Positions 1 through 5,360 of a DNA stretch of 5,360 nt are shown in pieces. This DNA is from Planctomycetaceae bacterium. Its GTDB lineage: Bacteria > Planctomycetota > Planctomycetia > Pirellulales > UBA1268. The notes beneath the pieces were generated by a model. The model was not told the origin of the DNA. It did no database searches and worked only from the letters and a program-made list of their open reading frames with translations. The position numbers and the translations under genes are program-made. The DNA is taken from NCBI GenBank assembly GCA_030616935.1, contig JAUWWJ010000146.1, positions 1 to 5,360 of the forward strand, in the 5' to 3' direction. The stretch's first letter is position 1. Each line of letters begins with the position of its first letter.

Positions 1-1170
1 CGATAGTCTGCGGCACTTTGCCTCGACATCTGGTCGAATACAACGCATTTTGTACATGTTGGCTGTTGGGCCACCAATGTCGGAAACCGTGCCCTTGAAA
101 TCAGGTTGGCTTGCGAGTTGTTTTACCTCAGAAAGAATTGACTGCTTTGAACGACTCTGAATAATTCGACCTTCATGGGCTGTTATGGAGCAAAATGTAC
201 AGCCTCCAAAGCAACCTCGCATGATTTGAATGCTGTTTTCGATAACTTCAAATGCTGGGATTCGTTTTGTGCCATATTGTGGATGAGGGCGACGAGTGAA
301 TGGTAGTGCGTAGACACGATCCATTTCGTGTTCTTCAAGCGGCAAAGCCGGAGGATTAATGACTACGGCTTCTCGCCCATGTCGCTGTACAAGCCTTTTG
401 GCGTTATGAGGATTTGTCTCAAGATGACTTATTCGAGTCATCTCACAAAATGCGTCATGATCAACCTTGGTTACTTCATACGCCGGAAGTTCGCGAGTGC
501 TATCATCGATAGAAACGGACTCACTTGCTCCAAGGCGATAGGCAACTCCTCGGAGTGTTCTCATCTCTTGAACTGTTTTTCCATCGGCAAAACCCTTTGC
601 AATATCAAGGATTGTTCGTTCGCCCATGCCAAAGGCAAGCATGTCAGCTTTTGAATCGAGGAGAATCGAGCGACGCACCGTGTCGCTCCAGTAGTCGTAA
701 TGAGCGATGCGCCTTAAGCTTGCTTCGACTCCACCGGCAATAATGGGAACACCAGGGAATGCCTCTCGTGAACGTTGGCAATACGCTAAGGTTGCTCTGT
801 CAGGGCGCAGTCCAATTTCACCATCTGGTGAATAAGCGTCGTCATTTCGAACTTTACGGTTTGCGGTGTAATGATTAATCATGGAGTCCATATTGCCAGC
901 AGAGATGGCAAAGAAGAGATTCGGTCGACCGAACTGTCTCCAATCATGGCAATTTTGCCAGTTTGGTTGAGCGAGTACGGCAATACGAAACCCCTCCGAT
1001 TCCAAGAGTCTGGCAAGGAGGCCATTGGCAAAGCTAGGGTGGTCTACGTAGGCGTCCCCTGTAACAAAAACGATATCCACGCTATCCCACCCCCTGGCAA
1101 TGACATCTTTTGGGTGCATTGGCAGTGGCGGAGCTGTTGGCGTATTTGTTTGAATAATTGGTAAATTCAT
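1..1170 (-). CDS. ygiQ: YgiQ-family radical SAM protein (UPF0313), N-terminal part, 3' end off the window
   Basis: The minus-strand frame is open from the ATG at 1170-1168 to the left edge, giving 390 residues of a protein that is usually about 600-750 long. Landmarks match E. coli YgiQ in order: GWDS..D followed by VTGDAYVDHPSFANG (about residues 27-50), FFAISAGNMDSMINHYTA (about 86-103), SPDGEIGLRPDRAT, IIAGGVEASLRRIAHYDYWSD (about 143-163), DSKADMLAFGMGERT, ETNPHNAKRLVQRHG, INPPALPL, and then the radical SAM cluster motif RGCFGGCTFC. The 4Fe-4S ligands are Cys320, Cys324 and Cys327, followed by SDIGGPTANMY at about 363-373. The enzyme should bind an iron-sulfur cluster and S-adenosylmethionine in the cytoplasm; I know of no established reaction for the family. 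The linker before the radical SAM domain is much shorter than in E. coli. No ATG, GTG or TTG lies in frame between the upstream stop and 1170, so the start is fairly secure, although its ribosome binding site is weak. It is transcribed divergently from the PDZ gene. Confidence 0.93.
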   Translation of the reverse strand, partial: MNLPIIQTNTPTAPPLPMHPKDVIARGWDSVDIVFVTGDAYVDHPSFANGLLARLLESEGFRIAVLAQPNWQNCHDWRQFGRPNLFFAISAGNMDSMINHYTANRKVRNDDAYSPDGEIGLRPDRATLAYCQRSREAFPGVPIIAGGVEASLRRIAHYDYWSDTVRRSILLDSKADMLAFGMGERTILDIAKGFADGKTVQEMRTLRGVAYRLGASESVSIDDSTRELPAYEVTKVDHDAFCEMTRISHLETNPHNAKRLVQRHGREAVVINPPALPLEEHEMDRVYALPFTRRPHPQYGTKRIPAFEVIENSIQIMRGCFGGCTFCSITAHEGRIIQSRSKQSILSEVKQLASQPDFKGTVSDIGGPTANMYKMRCIRPDVEAKCRRLS

Positions 1171-1238
1171 AGATGCAGGTAGCCTTGTTGGCGTCGATTG
1201 GCTGTACTGAAGTGTACCCTGCCAGAAAGGGATAAGGT

Positions 1239-1266
1239 TTGACAGTCTCAGGCTGATATATTTGTA
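1239..1266 (+). promoter_or_regulatory. Possible promoter for the PDZ-cysC pair
   Basis: A perfect TTGACA hexamer lies at 1239-1244 in the divergent intergenic region, about 80 bases before the ATG at 1325. At 16-bp spacing the -10 position reads TTTGTA, a poor match. The AT-rich TATATT at 1257-1262 is a better -10 sequence but sits too close, with only 12 bp between. The -35-like box is seen directly; promoter activity is inference. On the opposite strand TTGCCT followed by an AT-rich TATATC could serve ygiQ, but the spacing there is also poor. Confidence 0.25.
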
Positions 1267-1324
1267 GAGACGTCAGGCAAGCGTTTTTGTCTCATAGGTG
1301 TTTTTTGACGGGTGGAACGATTGC

Positions 1325-2281
1325 ATGATTCGATTAGCTCCCCAAGTTGTACTTGTTTTATTGACAGTACTGGTCCTGCAGGCGGTTGACGGTTCTGAGC
1401 AAGACGAACGTGTGTCGCGAGCAATTGCTCAACTCGGTGCAAGTCAATATGCCGATCGAGAAGCTGCCTCAAGGCAGCTCGCTGCAATGGGTGTAATCGC
1501 TGTCGATCAGTTGGTGCATGCAGCCCGAGGAAATGACCCTGAGGTTGCTGCACGAGCAGTTGATGCTCTCCGAGCAATGCTTCGGCAGGATGATTCTCAG
1601 TTGTCAAATAAAGCCGAAGCTGCCCTTGAATCAATCGCAGAGCAAGGCAGTTTGGCGATGGCTCAGCAGGCAGAAGTAGCTCTTGATTTTTTTGATGCTG
1701 CGCAAGCTGTTTCTGCGCGAAAGAAGCTTGAAGAACTTGGAGCAATATTTAGTGAGGCCGGTCCTTCCGGACTGCGTGTTGAAATTGCTGAAGACTGGAA
1801 GGGCGACAGTCGCTCGTTGAAATTAGTGACACGGCTGCAAAAAGTTGTTCACGTCAGTTTGTTTGGCCTTCAACTTGCGCAAAGAGATGCCGTAACCCTT
1901 GGCAGGCTACGGGGTATCGAGCGTCTTGATCTATTCGGTACTGGTCTTTCAGACGATGCGATCAAACAACTGAAGCAACGGCTCAAAGAGACTGAAATTG
2001 ATATCCGAAAAGGTGGTAAGCTAGGCATTGCCGGAATGCCTTTACAGGGGCAGTGCGTTATTGCAGGTATTCAACCGGGTTCTTCAGCAGAGAAAGCAGG
2101 ATTGTTGCCGCAAGATGTCATTACGGAAATCAACGGAACGGCAATCAGTGATTTTGGAGCCTGTACTCGTATTATTGGTGAACATAAACCAGGTGAAGAA
2201 ATTTCTGTGGTTATTGAACGGATGAAACCGGACGGATCAGTAGGTCAATTTCGGAAGGTTGTCGTGCTGGGAGGGTGGTAG
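1325..2281 (+). CDS. Exported HEAT-like/LRR-like/PDZ domain protein
   Basis: This is a 318-residue protein of unknown specific role. Residues 1-23 form a signal peptide or membrane anchor: Arg3, then a hydrophobic run APQVVLVLLTVLVLQAV. So the mature part is probably outside the cytoplasmic membrane. Residues about 30-130 are alpha-helical and Ala-rich, with HEAT/Armadillo-like spacing (phrases SQYADREAASRQLAAMG, DPEVAARAVDALRAM and AEAALESIAEQG). Residues about 165-228 look like two degenerate leucine-rich repeats (VVHVSLFGLQL and IERLDLFGTGLSDDAIKQL). Residues about 232-318 are a PDZ domain, recognisable by AGIQPGSSAEKAGLLPQDVITEINGT (in part), beginning near residue 247. No protease catalytic domain is present, so it is more likely a scaffold or binding protein than a DegP-like enzyme. 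I chose ATG 1325 over the in-frame GTG at 1298 because it begins directly with the signal sequence and has a GGTGGA element just upstream. Its stop lies just before cysC on the same strand, suggesting co-transcription. Confidence 0.85.
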   Translation: MIRLAPQVVLVLLTVLVLQAVDGSEQDERVSRAIAQLGASQYADREAASRQLAAMGVIAVDQLVHAARGNDPEVAARAVDALRAMLRQDDSQLSNKAEAALESIAEQGSLAMAQQAEVALDFFDAAQAVSARKKLEELGAIFSEAGPSGLRVEIAEDWKGDSRSLKLVTRLQKVVHVSLFGLQLAQRDAVTLGRLRGIERLDLFGTGLSDDAIKQLKQRLKETEIDIRKGGKLGIAGMPLQGQCVIAGIQPGSSAEKAGLLPQDVITEINGTAISDFGACTRIIGEHKPGEEISVVIERMKPDGSVGQFRKVVVLGGW

Positions 2282-2314
2282 GGAGCAAACTTCAGCAAAA
2301 AATTGAGTTAGCAG

Positions 2315-2322
2315 GTGAGGAA
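2315..2322 (+). promoter_or_regulatory. Ribosome binding site deciding the cysC start
   Basis: A purine-rich GTGAGGAA lies six bases before the TTG at 2329. No comparable element at usable spacing precedes the alternative GTG at 2275, which favours the TTG. A start at TTG leaves 47 bases after the PDZ stop. The choice affects 18 N-terminal residues that lie outside the conserved CysC domain. Confidence 0.45.
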
Positions 2323-2328
2323 ATTGAA

Positions 2329-3030
2329 TTGAATAAACCAGTAGAAGGCCCTCGCGGCAAACAGAACAACGGCACCGAAGAGGTTGATGTTCGGTGGCAT
2401 ACAGCCACAATTAGTCGGAATCAACGTGAACGTAGTGCAGGCCACCGGGGCTGTGTCATTTGGTTTACCGGCTTATCAGGATCTGGAAAAAGCACTCTTG
2501 CTAATGAAGTTGACAAGCAGTTGCATGCTCGCGGCCATCGCAGTTTCATTCTCGATGGAGACAATGTGCGTCATGGTCTGAATGCATCTCCCAACCTTCT
2601 TGAAACAATTCACGGTCAGCCGTTCGCGAAGCGATTTGGCCTTGGCTTTGGAGCAGAAGACCGTAAGGAGAATATTCGTCGGGTCGGAGCGGTTGCAGAA
2701 CTCTTTACTCAGGCTGGAATTATTACGCTCACAGCATTTATTAGTCCCTATCGTAGTGATCGTGAAGCAGTACGAAAAATGTTACCAGAGGCAGACTTTA
2801 TCGAGGTATATGTCAAAGCGCCCTTAGACATCTGTGAGAGCCGTGATCCAAAAGGGCTGTACAAAAAAGCCCGTGCTGGTGAAATTAAGGGATTCACTGG
2901 TATCGATGACCCTTATGAAGAGCCAGAAAGTGCAGAAATCACGGTCGAATCTACTGTAAATAGTCCACAGGTGCTCGCCCAGCAAGTTCTTGTTTGGCTC
3001 GAACGTGCTGAAGTTATTCCAGTACGTTAA
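2329..3030 (+). CDS. cysC: Adenylylsulfate kinase (APS kinase) CysC
   Basis: This kinase phosphorylates adenosine 5'-phosphosulfate with ATP to make PAPS, for sulfate assimilation or for sulfation, in the cytoplasm. From a TTG start at 2329 it is 233 residues. Seen in order: WHTATISRNQRE, HRGCVIWFTG, Walker A GLSGSGKST (residues 48-56), DGDNVRHGLN (76-85), AEDRKENIRRVG (109-120), TAFISPYRSDR, the lid-region phrase DPKGLYKKARAGEIKGFTGI, and DDPYEEPE. All catalytic landmarks are present. Between N85 and G106-F107 there are 20 residues where typical CysC proteins have about three, an insertion of roughly 17 residues. There is no in-frame ATG before the P-loop, so the start must be non-ATG. TTG 2329 is preceded by GGTGAGGAA at good spacing. 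The alternative GTG at 2275 would overlap the PDZ stop by 7 bases and has its GGGAGG directly abutting the codon. No cysD, cysN or cysH lies in the window. Confidence 0.93.
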   Translation: MNKPVEGPRGKQNNGTEEVDVRWHTATISRNQRERSAGHRGCVIWFTGLSGSGKSTLANEVDKQLHARGHRSFILDGDNVRHGLNASPNLLETIHGQPFAKRFGLGFGAEDRKENIRRVGAVAELFTQAGIITLTAFISPYRSDREAVRKMLPEADFIEVYVKAPLDICESRDPKGLYKKARAGEIKGFTGIDDPYEEPESAEITVESTVNSPQVLAQQVLVWLERAEVIPVR

Positions 3031-3042
3031 CCAGGTTTCCAA

Positions 3043-3579
3043 TTACTTGGGTGCAGGTCCTATAAGTTCAACAATATTCCCATCCGGATCTTTCACGCAC
3101 GTCAGAGACATTCCAGGAACAAGATTTTCAGGAAGTGTAACGGGAGACTGTGCAAGAGGTTCTACGCCAAGCTTCTTCAGACGACTGAGTAATGCCGGCG
3201 TGTCTGCAACAATGATTGTCAAATAGCGAAATCCAGTGTGAGAGTGAATAAAGGCAGTGTCACCGAATCGTGGTGATGTTCCAGCAATCTGCATCAGCTT
3301 TAGCTTTGTTGCTGCTTTATCATTCCCCAAAACGAGTACTCGGACATCGAGCGGTTTGTTGTCAGTGAGACCGGCAGCATTGGCAAGGTCAGAATCTACC
3401 TGAAACCCCTCTGCCTGCTGAAAGCCGATACCCTCAGTATAAAATGCAACAGAGGCATCAATGTCACGGACCACCATACCGATATCGATCGTTGTTTTTG
3501 GAAATGAAACAGTAGGCTCAGCAGCGAACCCAAGACCTGTAGTCATAGCGAATGAGAAAGCAGCAAGTATACGAAACAT
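3043..3579 (-). CDS. Exported VOC (glyoxalase/bleomycin-resistance fold) protein
   Basis: This 178-residue protein starts with a signal peptide (residues 1-20, MFRILAAFSFAM..GLGFAA, cleavage likely after Ala20). One VOC unit made of two beta-alpha-beta-beta-beta modules follows. The first module opens with IDIGMVVRDIDASVAFYTEGIGF (about 31-53, shown in part by family spacing). The second opens with FRYLTIIVADTPALLSRLKKLGV (about 117-139) and closes with KDPDGNIVELIGP. VOC proteins include metal-dependent lyases, isomerases, dioxygenases and binding proteins. Here the usual His positions at the start of each module read Ile33 and Tyr119; only Glu171 is an evident metal-ligand candidate, possibly with Gln97. 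The activity therefore cannot be assigned. I chose ATG 3579 over ATG 3591 because GGAG lies six bases upstream of it, inside the longer frame. It is convergent with cysC and lies downstream of the sigma factor gene on the same strand. Confidence 0.82.
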   Translation of the reverse strand: MFRILAAFSFAMTTGLGFAAEPTVSFPKTTIDIGMVVRDIDASVAFYTEGIGFQQAEGFQVDSDLANAAGLTDNKPLDVRVLVLGNDKAATKLKLMQIAGTSPRFGDTAFIHSHTGFRYLTIIVADTPALLSRLKKLGVEPLAQSPVTLPENLVPGMSLTCVKDPDGNIVELIGPAPK

Positions 3580-3585
3580 TGAAAA

Positions 3586-3589
3586 CTCC
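3586..3589 (-). promoter_or_regulatory. Ribosome binding site of the VOC gene
   Basis: GGAG on the minus strand is separated by six bases from the ATG at 3579. It falls within the codons that would follow the upstream ATG at 3591, which itself has no Shine-Dalgarno match. This supports the shorter protein, whose signal peptide then begins cleanly with MFRI. Confidence 0.5.
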
Positions 3590-3693
3590 ATTGTGGTAAC
3601 CAGTTATGCCGTTATAACGTCCCCTGCAAATCTCAGCGTACAACCTTCATGACTGAAGCCTCTGCTGAGACAAACGGTGACGCACATCAGTTT

Positions 3694-3712
3694 GAATGTC
3701 GGTCAGACATTC
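3694..3712 (-). other. Perfect 7-bp inverted repeat (stem-loop) after the sigma gene
   Basis: GAATGTC and GACATTC form a perfect 7-bp stem around a 5-base loop, starting 17 bases after the final TGA of the sigma frame. No U-tract follows on either strand, so it is not a canonical intrinsic terminator. It could be an RNA 3'-end or processing structure between the sigma and VOC genes, or chance. The rest of the gap between these genes (3592-3729) shows no other feature. Confidence 0.4.
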
Positions 3713-3729
3713 GTCATCTGGCTGATTCT

Positions 3730-3843
3730 TCAGTCTATGAAGCCCGAGAGTTCTTCGCTTCGAGCAGGTGCTTGAAGCTTGCGAACTGCCTTCGCTTCGA
3801 TTTGGCGGATGCGCTCTCGCGTTACCTTGAAAATATGACCAAC
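3730..3843 (-). pseudogene. In-frame C-terminal remnant of the sigma factor (rest of region 4.2)
   Basis: Directly after the TAA at 3846-3844 the same frame continues for 37 codons, reading [20 protein letters not shown] and then [17 protein letters not shown], to a TGA at 3732-3730. This is the helix-turn-helix recognition helix and C-terminal tail of an RpoD-type sigma factor, with every key residue conserved and normal length. There is no ATG, GTG or TTG codon in its first part, so it is unlikely to be translated alone. The intact frame shows that the only lesion is the single stop codon. If the stop is an error, this stretch belongs to the upstream coding sequence. Confidence 0.9.
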
Positions 3844-5360
3844 TTATTCGAGCGTGTAGCTATAGCCATCACCGAGACCGTATCGGAGTTTAATGATTTC
3901 TCGCTCACGATACGAAAGGCTCTTGAGGACTTTTGAGATACGATTACGAAGCATTTCTTGGGCAGCACCAACAGCGGGATTCTCTGCGCCAGTATCAGGA
4001 AGTAAGTCGCCGAAGTGACTGTCTTCACTGTTGCCAACAGGCCGATCCAGACTGATTGGGTAACGACTCATTGCTGTTACACGACGAGTCTCATCAACCG
4101 GTGTTCCGGCTCGAGCGGCTATTTCTTCAATGGTTGGTTCGCGACCATACTCCTGTAGAAGTTGACGAGCCACATTTCGGACACGGCTCATCGTTTCAAC
4201 CATGTGGACAGGAATTCGAATAGTACGGCTCTGGTCCGCGACGGCTCTTGTAATTGCCTGCCGAATCCACCACGTGGCATATGTGCAGAACTTAAATCCA
4301 CGCCGATATTCAAACTTGTCAACGGCGCGCATCAAGCCAGCATTTCCTTCTTGGATCAAGTCAAGAAACGAAAGGCCACGATTCCGATATTTTTTCGCTA
4401 TCGACACGACAAGCCGCAGATTACCTTCAGAAAGACCTCTTTTCGCACGTTGGTAGCGAGCAAAAATTTCATTTATCTCCTTCATGCGCCGCTTCAGGCT
4501 ACGTGGTGTTTCTTGGCACGCTTTAAGAATTGCTCGGTATTCGTCAACGAGGTTTTGCCTGTTCGATGCTGGCTGTTTGGTTCTTTTGTGGGCATCTATT
4601 TTGATTTTGAGTTCTCTCAGACGACGGATAAATCCATTGAGAGTTGGGATCATGGTTTCTATGCGTTGGGTACGCAAGCCGAGTTCTTCGATCAAGCGAA
4701 CACAGCGTTTGCGTCGGCGTCCTAATCGACCCCATGCTTTACGACGCTCGGTCGTTCGGGCACGTTTCGAAAGAGCTATGCGGTAATCGGCTTTATTCTG
4801 ACCAATCAATACCTCAAGAGTCTGAAGATTATGAGGGAGTCGTCCAAGAATTTGTTCTTTTTCTAAACGATCAGTTACTGAAACTTGTACTGTGCGATCA
4901 AAAGGAAGTTCACCCCGGTGGACACGACTCAGAACCTTGTAGGCGTTCAGGCATACGTATTCACATTCCAGAAGTTTTGCACGAAACTGTGCTCGCGTTG
5001 TTTCAATCTGTCGAGCAAGATAGATCTCTTGGGCCCTGGTAAGAAGAGGGATTTCTCCCATCTGTGTCAGGTACATACGGACGGGGTCGTCTGACCAATT
5101 TTCTATTTGCTCGGCAAGTGCGTCCTCAGCTTCATTTTCATCAACTGCTCCACCGACTTTAGCTGGTGAAGAGGACTGGCCGGAAGCGTTAATTTGATTG
5201 CCATCATCCGGAGTGCTCAAATCCGATTCTGCAGAACCATGGTCAAGAATTGCTTCTGCTTCTTCAGCCTCAGCAACCTTATCACCAAGTTCCTCAACCT
5301 CTCTGGGGCGGGCAACAACATCATCTTCAAGTTCGTCCAAGAGCGAATCGTACAAGTCAG
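3844..5360 (-). CDS. rpoD: RpoD/SigA-type sigma-70 factor, 5' end off the window, interrupted in region 4.2
   Basis: The frame is open to the right edge; the TTG at 5355 is used here only as residue 1 for numbering, since region 1.1 should lie outside the window. An acidic, low-complexity linker (about 6-90) is followed by region 1.2 ([17 protein letters not shown], 89-105). A basic non-conserved spacer occupies about 120-308. Then come region 2 ([38 protein letters not shown] and [15 protein letters not shown], 311-370), region 3 ([19 protein letters not shown], about 395-412) and region 4.1 into 4.2 ([19 protein letters not shown].., 479-503). The protein directs RNA polymerase to -10/-35 promoters. 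It stops at SYTLE, where homologues read TLEEVG, so the product as written lacks the -35 recognition helix; the missing codons persist in frame downstream. The spacer sequence points to Planctomycetes. Planctomycetes often carry more than one RpoD-like protein, so this may be one of several paralogues. Sigma-70 family membership is certain; function as the housekeeping factor is inference. Confidence 0.93.
   Translation of the reverse strand, partial: DLYDSLLDELEDDVVARPREVEELGDKVAEAEEAEAILDHGSAESDLSTPDDGNQINASGQSSSPAKVGGAVDENEAEDALAEQIENWSDDPVRMYLTQMGEIPLLTRAQEIYLARQIETTRAQFRAKLLECEYVCLNAYKVLSRVHRGELPFDRTVQVSVTDRLEKEQILGRLPHNLQTLEVLIGQNKADYRIALSKRARTTERRKAWGRLGRRRKRCVRLIEELGLRTQRIETMIPTLNGFIRRLRELKIKIDAHKRTKQPASNRQNLVDEYRAILKACQETPRSLKRRMKEINEIFARYQRAKRGLSEGNLRLVVSIAKKYRNRGLSFLDLIQEGNAGLMRAVDKFEYRRGFKFCTYATWWIRQAITRAVADQSRTIRIPVHMVETMSRVRNVARQLLQEYGREPTIEEIAARAGTPVDETRRVTAMSRYPISLDRPVGNSEDSHFGDLLPDTGAENPAVGAAQEMLRNRISKVLKSLSYREREIIKLRYGLGDGYSYTLE

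Noticed and set aside
328..1164. Plus-strand open frames over the first kilobase
   Set aside because: All are antisense to the clear YgiQ frame, which contains the radical SAM motif.
1298..1324. GTG at 1298 as the start of the PDZ protein
   Set aside because: It would add nine mainly polar or aromatic residues ahead of a clean signal peptide and has no Shine-Dalgarno match; ATG 1325 fits better.
1248..1745. 165-codon open frame on the minus strand
   Set aside because: It lies antisense to the start of the PDZ gene, is rich in Gln and Leu as expected of an antisense shadow, and matches no family I recognise.
3844..3846. Recoding of TAA as a sense codon in this organism
   Set aside because: TAA also ends cysC (3028-3030) and the VOC gene (3045-3043) at natural family lengths, so it works as a normal stop here, and no bacterial recoding of TAA to Glu is known to me.
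3730..3850. Frameshift as the cause of the sigma factor truncation
   Set aside because: The conserved residues before and after the stop are in the same reading frame, so a substitution, not an insertion or deletion, explains it.
4162..4725. 187-codon open frame on the plus strand
   Set aside because: It is antisense to the strongly conserved regions 2 and 3 and spacer of the sigma factor and has no recognisable domain.
1..5360. tRNA, rRNA, CRISPR array, insertion sequence or attachment site
   Set aside because: I saw no cloverleaf-like sequence, no regularly spaced direct repeats, no transposase motif and no terminal inverted repeats.

Overview
The window looks like the chromosome of a planctomycete, probably a Pirellulales-type marine or freshwater member with moderate GC. 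The main reason is the primary-type sigma factor at the right end. It carries the long basic spacer between regions 1.2 and 2.1, with phrases such as [19 protein letters not shown] and [11 protein letters not shown], that I associate with planctomycete RpoD proteins. A secreted HEAT/LRR-like/PDZ protein and a CysC with an unusual internal insertion fit the same assignment. This is recognition from memory, not a database search.

Layout, left to right. (1) 1-1170, minus strand: the N-terminal 390 codons of a YgiQ-family radical SAM protein, running off the left edge. (2) 1171-1324: a divergent intergenic region with one -35-like box. (3) 1325-2281, plus strand: an exported protein with HEAT-like repeats, a leucine-rich segment and a C-terminal PDZ domain. 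(4) About 2329-3030, plus strand: CysC (adenylylsulfate kinase) immediately downstream in the same direction, probably co-transcribed and using a non-ATG start. (5) 3043-3579, minus strand: a small exported VOC/glyoxalase-fold protein, convergent with cysC across 12 bases. (6) 3580-3729: an intergenic stretch with a perfect 7-bp stem-loop. (7) 3730-5360, minus strand: an RpoD-type sigma factor running off the right edge.

The most striking observation is in the sigma factor. Its reading frame is interrupted by a TAA exactly at the second Glu of the region 4.2 TLEE motif. The remaining 37 codons, including the whole -35 recognition helix, continue intact in the same frame to a normal TGA. One base change (GAA to TAA) explains it. 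It is either a sequence or assembly error, a recent nonsense mutation in a (possibly non-sole) RpoD paralogue, or a site of readthrough.

The genes do not form one obvious pathway. CysC makes PAPS for sulfate assimilation or sulfation, the sigma factor is general transcription machinery, and YgiQ, the PDZ protein and the VOC protein have no assigned role. I see no mobile element, CRISPR array, tRNA or rRNA.
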